Below are positions 28,894 through 36,153 of a stretch of DNA of 49,721 nt, in pieces. The notes beneath the pieces are model-generated. The model was not told the origin of the DNA. It saw only the letters and a program-made list of their open reading frames with translations, and did not search any database. Source of the DNA: Verrucomicrobiaceae bacterium. Lineage in GTDB: Bacteria > Verrucomicrobiota > Verrucomicrobiia > Verrucomicrobiales > Verrucomicrobiaceae. The translations under genes were made by a program, and so were the position numbers. The DNA lies in assembly GCA_027484445.1 (NCBI GenBank), contig JAIXSY010000054.1, forward strand, positions 1 to 49,721, written 5' to 3'. The number at the start of each line of letters is the position of its first letter. The first letter of the stretch is position 1.

Positions 28894-30023
28894 TTCGCTG
28901 CCCTAGACAGTTCCCTGTCCTTCGCAACTAGAAACTGCGTCAAGCGGGTGATGTGCTGTGGAGTGCCCTGAACCTCGTTCCAGGCTAGGTCGAGTTCCGC
29001 GGGCCATCGTCCTTTGGTCCAAGCGCAGTGCGGAGCCAGACGCTGAAGTGCCGTTCGGATCTCCGTCCATGCATCAGGCAACGTTTCCGTGCGCAGCATT
29101 AGCGTATCCATGAGTGCCGCCATGCTCTTGATCCCGGCAGAATGCATCAGGCGGCTCTGGGTTGGATCCTTTCCCCAGGCTTGCGGGAAGGTGTCTTTTA
29201 CAGCAGTCCAGTAGCGAACGACCGTTTCAAATACCTTGTCGGCTTCGATTCCGTCAGTCGTGCGAAGCGCGGCCAAGCCTCCAAACGCAGGGCGCAAATT
29301 CTGTCGCAGCGATGTTAAAATAGCTTGATCCGAAACGACACCGTTTGATCCGCTCGATGCCCTTTTGATCAGGCCGAAGAAAGGGGACTCCGATCGCGTA
29401 TTTAAAAGATTGCAAAGCTCGGATGGAATTAGATTTTCGCTAAGATCCCTCGGAAGAAGAGCGCCTACTTCTGGCAATAATTCATTGATGAGACGTGCTT
29501 CTAGAGGCTTTGATTTGTTAACCAGAATGAACTGCTCCCGCTGCGTTTTGATATCCGGAGAAATGAAGGCAATTACCGGCACTGGGAGTGCGCTGTTATT
29601 TGTGCGAGACAAAGCAATTGAGCGCTGCTGACCATCTACGATCCATGCCGCGCGCGCGCCCTTTTGCCCACGAGGAATCGTGAGTGTACCTGATCGTCCA
29701 ACATCCAATAGACCTGGCGGCGACGGACCGCGCGAAGGTTCGAAGGTAACGGTCCGTGACATCGCGAGAATGATTGCGTTAGGGAAAAGCACCGGGCCGC
29801 TATCCAAAAACTCAATGATCGAGTTTACATGAGCGCGGATTTCCTTGCGCTGAAAGCCCTGAAGTCCATCGCCGTCGCGCTTAATGCGACTAATGTCAGC
29901 AATTTCTAGAATATCCGCTGCAGCGATGAAGAATGCATAAAGATCATATGCACCGGACTGCTGCGTCCTGATGGCGCGCAGGATGATTGGATCCGCAATG
30001 CTAGGATCTAACACGTTTTTCAA
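28890..30023 (-). CDS. dpdB: DpdB-like DGQHR/ParB-type protein, copy 2
   Basis: 377 aa with WIVDGQQRSIAL (D130-R134), the same fold and layout as copy 1 but with a longer loop before the motif (PSRGPSPPGLLDVGRSGTLTI). A clearly diverged paralog, not a recent duplicate. It overlaps the candidate dpdC and dpdA by ATGA. It is unclear whether one copy acts with DpdA and the other has another substrate or control function, or whether they form a heteromer. Clusters described so far are usually drawn with one dpdB, so the pair stands out. Confidence 0.84.
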   Translation of the reverse strand: MKNVLDPSIADPIILRAIRTQQSGAYDLYAFFIAAADILEIADISRIKRDGDGLQGFQRKEIRAHVNSIIEFLDSGPVLFPNAIILAMSRTVTFEPSRGPSPPGLLDVGRSGTLTIPRGQKGARAAWIVDGQQRSIALSRTNNSALPVPVIAFISPDIKTQREQFILVNKSKPLEARLINELLPEVGALLPRDLSENLIPSELCNLLNTRSESPFFGLIKRASSGSNGVVSDQAILTSLRQNLRPAFGGLAALRTTDGIEADKVFETVVRYWTAVKDTFPQAWGKDPTQSRLMHSAGIKSMAALMDTLMLRTETLPDAWTEIRTALQRLAPHCAWTKGRWPAELDLAWNEVQGTPQHITRLTQFLVAKDRELSRAAK

Positions 30024-30925
30024 ATCGATTTCTCTTCTTCGATTTCTCGAGAAATGCGAGCAAAGCGGGATTGCTCGCAGGATATCAGTAAGACGTCGCG
30101 CAAGTGGCGCAGCAGTTTCTGCCGGTTGCCCTGCGCTTTAACCCAAGCAGCGTTGAGGGCGTCACGTATATCTGTGTCCGAAACCCGTACCCTAGTCGGC
30201 ATGATAGGAGAGCGCATTCCATCGAGTGCACTGGAGACCAGTGCCTTGTCACTCGACAAGGTTTTTCCTGTAGTTTGAGACATGAGTTCAATGAAATGGC
30301 GCAATGCTCGACTGGCAAAGTCACTCTTCGTACCGGGGATTGGACTGTCAGGACCATCAAGTCGCGTATCATAAGGCATAATATATTCTTCCAGCAGGCT
30401 GCCCTTCAGTGTTTCACGCCCACCTGTAAAAATTCTAATCTTTGGAAGCGCATTGGCGGGCAAGGCCAGAAGCTCGTCCTGAACCATCTCTAAGTAGACA
30501 CTTGGCATTGCCAAAAAGACGCGTTCCTTTGTCTTGGCTATCAGGTCGCCAAAGACCCCCGGGTTGAGAGCGGCTTTCCACCAATCAGCTGCTGTAGTGC
30601 CGTAAGGGCATTTTTTGAGAACATTCTCATCCGTCGAACCAACTGTGGTCATTGCATACGCTGGGATCAAGTCGTCTGGGCCGATGAGACCCAGACCCGC
30701 ACTGACTATGTAATGTTCCACCTTAGCGGATTTCGCCGCCAGCGCTGCCTCTGTAAAAGCTCTGCCTCCGTACAGAGTGCCGATTTTGTGCGGCCGCGAA
30801 GCAGTGCTTAGTGAGGCATTCCACTGAATTGCCACCTCGTCCACGGAACCTGACGCCAGTTCAGCGGCATACATGCCGGGTTCGACAGTAGCTTTCTTGC
30901 GGTTTGAGCAGGGCGATACGATCAT
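30020..30925 (-). CDS. DUF6884/YaaA-like protein, candidate DpdC
   Basis: 301 aa. The N-terminus VSPCSNRKK, the middle IGTLYGGRAFTEAALAA, and HYIVSAGLGLIGPDDLIPAYAMTT have the layout of the YaaA/DUF6884 fold (CxxKK, LYxGxxF, ILSAKYGL-x-PYDxT). The first in-frame ATG after an upstream stop is used; no good Shine-Dalgarno sequence. It is first in the modification operon and overlaps the following dpdB by ATGA. In Salmonella DpdC converts DNA preQ0 to the amide form dADG. This is the only unassigned gene in an otherwise complete cluster, so it is the natural candidate, but I cannot confirm family identity. Confidence 0.6.
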   Translation of the reverse strand: MIVSPCSNRKKATVEPGMYAAELASGSVDEVAIQWNASLSTASRPHKIGTLYGGRAFTEAALAAKSAKVEHYIVSAGLGLIGPDDLIPAYAMTTVGSTDENVLKKCPYGTTAADWWKAALNPGVFGDLIAKTKERVFLAMPSVYLEMVQDELLALPANALPKIRIFTGGRETLKGSLLEEYIMPYDTRLDGPDSPIPGTKSDFASRALRHFIELMSQTTGKTLSSDKALVSSALDGMRSPIMPTRVRVSDTDIRDALNAAWVKAQGNRQKLLRHLRDVLLISCEQSRFARISREIEEEKSI

Positions 30926-30960
30926 CGGCAGTTTCTACTAGTAGGATTTCTGTTTCCGTA

Positions 30961-30989
30961 GTTTTGTCTGTGTGTGCCCCGCGTGTCAA
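30961..30989 (-). promoter_or_regulatory. candidate promoter of the modification operon
   Basis: On the minus strand a perfect TTGACA (30989-30984) is followed after 17 bases by CAAAAC (30966-30961), a weak -10. The ATG of the first gene is about 36 bases further. Between them is the 10-bp perfect palindrome CTACTAGTAG (30935-30944), a possible operator near the ribosome-binding site. Confidence 0.4.
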
Positions 30990-31079
30990 GGAAACTGCGC
31001 AACCCATACCTCGTCGCGGCAGTATTTTTGTTGAGATCTGTGGGTAATTGACCGCCGTGGGCCATTTGGGCTGTTCCAA

Positions 31080-31210
31080 ACGGGAGACCCAAAGCGGTGT
31101 GATCGGCAACAAAGTCCAGATCGCTTACGAAGACAGGGTGCATTACCAACCTGTCACCCTGAGCGAAGCCGGAAAAATCTGCCTCTAGGCGGTTCCAAGA
31201 TTGGGATCGA
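31080..31210 (+). pseudogene. IS3-family terminal remnant (right copy)
   Basis: One frame reads SGVIGNKVQIAYEDRV then continues to a stop, corresponding to the end of an IS3-type OrfB. The DNA from 31101 (GATCGGCAACAAA) through TCACCCTGAGCGAAGCC (31154-31170) to GGGATCGA aligns with 6768-6880 with only small gaps. Same orientation as the left copy, and shorter. The flank 30926-31080 holds only the candidate promoter. Confidence 0.65.
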
Positions 31211-31260
31211 ATACTTATCGATAAATGATTGAAAATATTCAATTTCCTCAGGCATAAAGC

Positions 31261-32040
31261 CTAAGATTTTGGTGATTTGGATCTACTGTTCAATACGATA
31301 GTAGGAACCTCAGCAAAACTTCCCACAACATAGTCCGGCTGTACGCTGTCCATTTTCATTGTCCAGCGCGGCCGGAAGCCACCCGGAAAATAGATTGTCG
31401 TTAGGCCAGCCGCCTTAGCGGGCCAGATATCACGGTCGAGTTGGTCGCCGATCATGAAGGCCTGGTCGGGCATTTTGGTTAGTCGGAGAACACGTCGGTA
31501 AAGGTCCGGGCGCTTCACGCCTTCAATTATCCGAGAAACGAAGATGTTGAGTCCTAGGTGCTCTGCAGTCCGTGAGACTTTTGCTTGCGCGCTTTCGGTC
31601 ACAATTAGGATGGTACAGCCAGCATCCCGTAAGGCGAGCAAACCTACTTTGACGCCTGGACGAAGCGACGGTAGCATGCCGATATTCAAAAAGTATGCCT
31701 CTATTATCGGCGTAACCTCTTCTTGGCCAACATAAACTACGCCCGAACCATTGAGGGCGCGGCCGACCGCAAGTTCGCTATCCTCTCCATGCAGCACCGC
31801 GGCGAGTGCGCTGACAAGCAGTCTCGGTGGATATCGCAAACCTAAATGGTGACGTTCTGCAAGTCCTTGGTCCGTCAACCGTACGAAAGCTAGGCGATCG
31901 ATTTCACTGCACGTGCGTCCTGTTACATCCTCAATCGCACCTAAAAGGTTGAGCTGCGCTGCCGCAAAGACGCCGTCGGTATCCCACAGCGTATTGTCGG
32001 CATCGACAAACACCGTCGCAGGTGTGTTGCTATCGGTCAT
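31261..32040 (-). CDS. HAD-superfamily phosphohydrolase
   Basis: 259 aa from the ATG at 32040. All four HAD motifs are visible: FVDADNTLWDTDG (D13 nucleophile, D15), ILIVTES (motif II), EGVKRPDLY (motif III lysine) and MIGDQLDRDI (motif IV, GDxxxxD). A cap of about 70 residues follows motif I, as in phosphoglycolate-phosphatase/haloacid-dehalogenase-like enzymes. The ATG overlaps the stop of the upstream membrane protein (ATGA), so they form one unit. The open frame continues to 32187 but only inside that gene. The substrate is unknown. Paired with a PycTM-like protein it might act on a nucleotide signal, which is speculation. Confidence 0.82.
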   Translation of the reverse strand: MTDSNTPATVFVDADNTLWDTDGVFAAAQLNLLGAIEDVTGRTCSEIDRLAFVRLTDQGLAERHHLGLRYPPRLLVSALAAVLHGEDSELAVGRALNGSGVVYVGQEEVTPIIEAYFLNIGMLPSLRPGVKVGLLALRDAGCTILIVTESAQAKVSRTAEHLGLNIFVSRIIEGVKRPDLYRRVLRLTKMPDQAFMIGDQLDRDIWPAKAAGLTTIYFPGGFRPRWTMKMDSVQPDYVVGSFAEVPTIVLNSRSKSPKS

Positions 32041-33005
32041 GGCTGCGTTTCGGGTTCGGGTTGGGGCACGGTCGCCGGTTGAGGTCGTGGCTCGGCGGGC
32101 ACATCCGCGGGCGTCGGAGCCGCAATGATCCGGACCTCTGTAGGCTGAACCGCGGGCTTCGTCGACGGCAAATATGTTACCACCCACGCGAATAATGCGA
32201 GATAGACTATTAGGCAGCGCAGTGCACAGGAAAGGAGGCTCTGCGCGGGCTCTAGAAAGCGGAGTTTGTCAGCGGTCTTGGCAGCAACGAGATAGGCCTC
32301 GCTGACATAGTTTTTGAGATACTCAATCTTGAGGTTCGCATTGAGCGTTGCCGTATTTCCCCCCGAGACGTCCACGGTCACAAAGGAACTTGCCCATCCC
32401 TCAGGCGATACACCAATCATTTCCCGGTAAAATAAATAGGATCGTGTCTTGCCGGACTGCTTGTCTACGGTCGCCTCAGTCGGATATTTGAACCTAGTCC
32501 GCGTTGCATGGAACGTTACAAGCGCGCCAGTTAGCGACAGAACAATAAACAGTAAAAAGAAGATGTAAGTTGCAAATACTAACCAATGTCCATTAGACTG
32601 TATCGAGAGCGACTTCAACGGATAATCCGTCAAGAAAGTGGTGAAAAACGCACCGGCAAGTGCTGTTAAAAATGTCGAGACGGTAAGGAGTCGGGTCGCC
32701 TTCTGGTCTTGATACTCAGTCTGCGCTTTGACTTCCTGCAGAGACGCCTTCGCAAGTTCTATCGCATGGTCGAGTCCTGGGTCGGACGGCTTCAAATTGG
32801 TCCACGCTCCCATTACACTGTCGCCATTGAGGCGCCTAAGGATGTCATCGGAGGTGACGCTGTCTATCGTCCATCCGAGGCGTGGAATGGTTCGGGCGAG
32901 GCGCGGATAAAAGTCAAGAGATTGGTCAAAAAAAGAGAAACCGGCCGCGCGCAGCATACCCAGTTTAGCAGGAGTTTTCACCTTTTCGGCTGCATCATTC
33001 GACAT
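32037..33005 (-). CDS. membrane protein resembling PycTM (Pycsar/CBASS-type) effectors
   Basis: 322 aa. Transmembrane segments at about 107-126, 142-164 and 262-279. A helix before the first one, LAKASLQEVKAQTEYQDQKATRLL, and a later stretch SYLFYREMIGVSPEGW ... YLKNYVSEAYLVAAKTADKL preceding the third segment, follow the PycTM layout (KAxxLL before helix 1, a Lxx(F/Y)xxI element, then a long helix leading to the last membrane segment). The extra N-terminal ~80 residues and a proline-rich tail (PAEPRPQPATVPQPEPETQP) are not part of that pattern. An AAAGG Shine-Dalgarno sequence precedes the ATG. No nucleotide cyclase is encoded nearby. The family call is by pattern and may be wrong. Confidence 0.6.
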   Translation of the reverse strand: MSNDAAEKVKTPAKLGMLRAAGFSFFDQSLDFYPRLARTIPRLGWTIDSVTSDDILRRLNGDSVMGAWTNLKPSDPGLDHAIELAKASLQEVKAQTEYQDQKATRLLTVSTFLTALAGAFFTTFLTDYPLKSLSIQSNGHWLVFATYIFFLLFIVLSLTGALVTFHATRTRFKYPTEATVDKQSGKTRSYLFYREMIGVSPEGWASSFVTVDVSGGNTATLNANLKIEYLKNYVSEAYLVAAKTADKLRFLEPAQSLLSCALRCLIVYLALFAWVVTYLPSTKPAVQPTEVRIIAAPTPADVPAEPRPQPATVPQPEPETQP

Positions 33006-33028
33006 GTTTATACCTTTTTTTAACCTTG

Positions 33029-33223
33029 CTATGATCCATAGCGGACGCGCGCTACGTTTTTCGGGGCGTAGATCTTGTCCACAGACGAGATCGCCTCGCG
33101 CTGGACGAGTGCCGCAGGCATATCTTCAAACGGAAACAAAATCGTCAGTGTCCGATAGTTATGGCCGTCGGTTTGCATGACATCAAGCGGCCACTTGCCA
33201 TCGGTTTCCTTGAGGTGACCCTA
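33029..33223 (-). pseudogene. C-terminal gene fragment of about 60 codons
   Basis: The minus strand from 33223 to the TAG at 33029-33031 is open and coding-like: KETDGKWPLDVMQTDGHNYR ... FPFEDMPAALVQREAISSVDKIYAPKNVARVRYGS. It has a stop immediately upstream and no good start, except an internal ATG giving about 49 aa. It sits just upstream of the membrane protein in the same direction. It is probably the tail of a gene truncated by rearrangement. Family not recognised. Confidence 0.4.
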
Positions 33224-33808
33224 AGCTTCCGGACGCTTTGGTTCTTAACTCTGCAGCAAGAGGTTTGAGACGGTGACGAGCAACTACTGCGACGAGTTCA
33301 TTTGTGACGCGGCGCAGCAAATCGCATGCGCGGCTATGCGGTTTGGGAGGTGGTTATCCGGCGCCTCGGTCCGCGAGTGGCAATGTCCGTGGCTAAAGCA
33401 CGTTCATCGACGACCTGCGTTAACTCTGAGAGCTGACTTCCAAGATCCGGGTCGTCCGTCTGATCAGACTTGCGGACATCGCCGGTCGGATCGGATACAA
33501 ACGCCGCTCTGGGAGTTATGCGAGCAAGCCTGCCGTGGCTGTGATCATAACCTTGAACCGGCAGTTCGCGGATGGTGCTCTCGGCAAGGTTCTGGTAACC
33601 CCAGAAAGTGTTCGAAAACGGCAAGATGGTATGCAAACCTGACGGCATACTTACGAACAACGACAAGCCGTCACCCCTTAAATTCGAAATCAGGCAGTAC
33701 GAACAGAAGAGGCAGGCCTCAAGGAACTAGAGGGACTCAGCATTTGCCCCGAACCTGCCTAGGTTAAGTTTGCTGTATTATAGTTGAGTGCCATTGTTCG
33801 GTTAAGGG
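33224..33808. other. island right-end DNA without a convincing gene
   Basis: Open frames on both strands of 110-164 codons cross this stretch (33273-33767 plus, 33334-33666 minus), but neither has a ribosome-binding site or a recognisable product. Their amino-acid composition does not favour either. It probably consists of remnants of older insertions next to attR. Confidence 0.4.
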
Positions 33809-33829
33809 CAAATCCTGCCCCCGCAACCA
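33809..33829 (+). repeat. attR: island-right direct repeat
   Basis: Exact copy of the last 21 bases of tRNA-fMet (242-262), including an encoded CCA, but with no tRNA body upstream. The chromosome resumes at 33830. Confidence 0.93.
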
Positions 33830-33851
33830 ACTCAAGCGAACTACGCGAACC

Positions 33852-33887
33852 CGCAAACGCCCCGCCACCAGCGGGGCTTTTTGCGTT
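33852..33887 (+). terminator. probable original terminator of the rRNA/tRNA-fMet transcript
   Basis: Perfect stem GCCCCGC (33859-33865) / GCGGGGC (33871-33877), loop CACCA, then TTTTT. The helix can extend outward by CGCAAA (33852-33857) with TTTGCG, making it nearly bidirectional. It lies 22 bp past attR, the distance at which a terminator would follow tRNA-fMet in the island-free chromosome. Confidence 0.82.
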
Positions 33888-34080
33888 GCAACCAACCCCT
33901 TCCGCGCTAATCCCAGCCCCCACAAACCCCGCGCAGCGTGGCCAGGGTGGATAGGGTGGGATCATCCACCCGCTCGCACATTTCGCTTGGCAGGTGCCCC
34001 GATGGCATGCGAGACCCGCAGACTGTTCCCCTCAGTGCCGATGTCCCTGCGTTCCGCTTGGCTCAAACCTCAGAGACCTG

Positions 34081-34905
34081 ATGAAAAAGATCATTTGGCA
34101 CATAGGGTTCCGGAAAACCGGAACCACATCGGTCCAATACCTTTTGGCCCATCTTCCGGCGCAGGCGCATCCTGATCTTTTCGTTTCGTCCCGGGATCAG
34201 TTGACCCGGACTTGGCGCGACCGCATCGTCAAGGCAACTCGTCGGCGAACGCGGCCCAATCTGGCGGACCTGCGGGCGGATATGGCAAACGTGGCCGCCA
34301 CGCTGCGCAAAACCCCGCAGCAGACCATATTGATCTCGGATGAAAACCTCTTTGCCTTCTCGCTCTTTGCGCGGAACGGCGGCCATTTCTTCCAGTGGGC
34401 TGCTGAAATCCTGCCCCTGATCGAGGCCGAGTTCGCGGATTTCGAGAATGTTTTCGTGGCCTATTCCAGGCCTTGGGCGAGCTGGCTGAAGAGCTGCTAC
34501 TCGCAGGAAGTGAAGCGTGGACGCACGGCGCGCAGCTATGAGGATTGGCGCAAGCGGGTGCCAGCCGACTGCAATTGGACTGACGGGCTTGCGACCATTC
34601 GCACGGCCATCCGCAGCCCTCTGGTCCTGCTGACGCATGACAGCGATGCAGAGGCCGGGATGCCCTTGGGCACGCAGCTTCTGGAACTCGCCGGCGTGTC
34701 GCGGGCCGCGGTCATCGAGATCGGCCCGGTGCCCCGCCTGAATGAAAGCCTGACACCGGCGATGATGCGCCTGTTCCGGCTGTTCAATCTCTTTGGATTG
34801 AACACCGTGGTCCGCCGCGTGGTTCACCCGCGGATGCGCGCCCGGGAACTCGCACGTCAGCGAGCCCCGCAAGCCGCACTCGGCGAGGGGCATAGACTCT
34901 CCTGA
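34081..34905 (+). CDS. sulfotransferase-like protein
   Basis: 274 aa. The N-terminal WHIGFRKTGTTSVQYLL is a 5'-phosphosulfate (PAPS) binding loop with K-T-G-T-T-S. VFVAYSRPWASWLKSCYSQE at about 135-155 is in the place of the 3'-phosphate-binding RxxxxxxxS element. The open frame extends to 33994, but the ATG at 34081 directly precedes the P-loop and is preferred. First gene of a plus-strand set with an amidohydrolase and an A-T-TE enzyme. The acceptor (sugar, peptide or lipid) cannot be predicted. A related second sulfotransferase follows at 39142. Confidence 0.72.
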   Translation: MKKIIWHIGFRKTGTTSVQYLLAHLPAQAHPDLFVSSRDQLTRTWRDRIVKATRRRTRPNLADLRADMANVAATLRKTPQQTILISDENLFAFSLFARNGGHFFQWAAEILPLIEAEFADFENVFVAYSRPWASWLKSCYSQEVKRGRTARSYEDWRKRVPADCNWTDGLATIRTAIRSPLVLLTHDSDAEAGMPLGTQLLELAGVSRAAVIEIGPVPRLNESLTPAMMRLFRLFNLFGLNTVVRRVVHPRMRARELARQRAPQAALGEGHRLS

Positions 34906-35004
34906 AAGAATACCACGCGTGCAGCCGCGCCCCAGATAGCCCTGCAAAGGGAAATGCAATATTGATGAACAAAGCGACGACGCATGTCGTCTTGGGGGCT
35001 AGCG

Positions 35005-36153
35005 ATGCAGCGGACTAAATTTTCCCCTTTCTTTGAACAGCTTGATACAGCCGTTCGCGCATATGGCGGTGGTTTCAACGCCCATCTTCATATCGACCGC
35101 GCTGGTACCTATGACGAAACCGTCCGTTTGCTGAATGCGCGCGGCGTTCGGGACGGCGCGAATTTTACCTTGGCAGGCAAGCATTCCCTGATCCCGATGA
35201 TCCATGCGAGCCCGCTTTACGATCCCGAAAGTTTGGTGGAGCGCGTGTCCTTCTATCTCGACGCGATGGTCGAGGGTGGCACCCGGCGGGCGGATTCCGT
35301 GGTCGATGTCACCTTGGACCGTGTCGGCACCTCTGCGCTCGACACGCTCCTTGACCTGCGGGCGCGCTATGCGGATCGGATCGATTTCCGCTTGGGCGCC
35401 TATTCCCCGCTTGGATATCGCGACGACGAACCCGGCCGCTGGGCGCTATTGCAAGCCGCAGCCGAACGGGCCGATTTTGTCGGCATCCTGCCCGAGCGTG
35501 ACGATCGTTTGCATTACCCGGACCATATCGGCTACGAAGAATGCTGTCGGCGCAGCCTTGCGCTCGCGGCGCGGCTGGGCAAAGACCTGCATATTCATTT
35601 CGACCAATCGAACCACGCGCGTGAAGATGGCGGCGAGATGGTGGCGCGTCTTGTCGAAGAGATGGGCCTTGGCACAAACAACACACCCTTTGTCTGGCTC
35701 ATTCACCTGATCTCGCCATCCACCTATTCAGAGCCGCGGTTCCGCCGCTTGGCTGAAAACCTTGCGGCACAGGGGATCGGCGTCATCTGCTGTCCATCCG
35801 CCGCGATCAGCATGCGCCAGTTGCGCCCCCTCTCGTCGCCTACCTTCAATTCGATAGCGCGGGTCCTCGAATTGCTGGATGCGGGCGTTCACGTTCGGAT
35901 GGGGTCGGACAACATCTGTGATATCACCTCGCCGCTTGGGACACCGGATCTTTTGTCCGAAGTGTTCGTGATGGCGAACGCGCTGCGCATCTATGATATC
36001 GAAATCCTTGCCAAGCTTGCGGCAGGCCAGCCATTGGACCCGGCAGATCGGTCGCGGCTGCGCGCCCATCTCGCCGAAGATGCCGAAGCCGTTTCGCAAC
36101 AACTGCGCCGCTATCAGACCCTGCCCTTGGCCGAGGGGTCCGGCCATGCCTGA
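35005..36153 (+). CDS. amidohydrolase-superfamily protein (cytosine-deaminase-like)
   Basis: 382 aa. Metal-binding features of the TIM-barrel amidohydrolases are visible: FNAHLHIDR (HxH) near residue 28, GKDLHIHFDQSNH near 195, WLIHLISPS near 232 and RMGSDNICD near 303 (the conserved catalytic aspartate). The layout is closest to the cytosine deaminase/CodA-like branch. Start: ATG at 35005 with GGGGG eight bases upstream. An ATG at 34984 lacks a ribosome-binding site. The stop overlaps the next gene by 8 nt, so the two are co-translated. It probably removes or adds an amide/amine on an intermediate. Substrate unknown. Confidence 0.8.
   Translation: MQRTKFSPFFEQLDTAVRAYGGGFNAHLHIDRAGTYDETVRLLNARGVRDGANFTLAGKHSLIPMIHASPLYDPESLVERVSFYLDAMVEGGTRRADSVVDVTLDRVGTSALDTLLDLRARYADRIDFRLGAYSPLGYRDDEPGRWALLQAAAERADFVGILPERDDRLHYPDHIGYEECCRRSLALAARLGKDLHIHFDQSNHAREDGGEMVARLVEEMGLGTNNTPFVWLIHLISPSTYSEPRFRRLAENLAAQGIGVICCPSAAISMRQLRPLSSPTFNSIARVLELLDAGVHVRMGSDNICDITSPLGTPDLLSEVFVMANALRIYDIEILAKLAAGQPLDPADRSRLRAHLAEDAEAVSQQLRRYQTLPLAEGSGHA

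Noticed and set aside
33759..33965. Open frame across attR ending AGAGFALNRTMALNYNTANLT
   Set aside because: Not a gene by itself. The part left of the repeat is what the serine recombinase would read in the excised circle; the rest is chromosomal flank and terminator.
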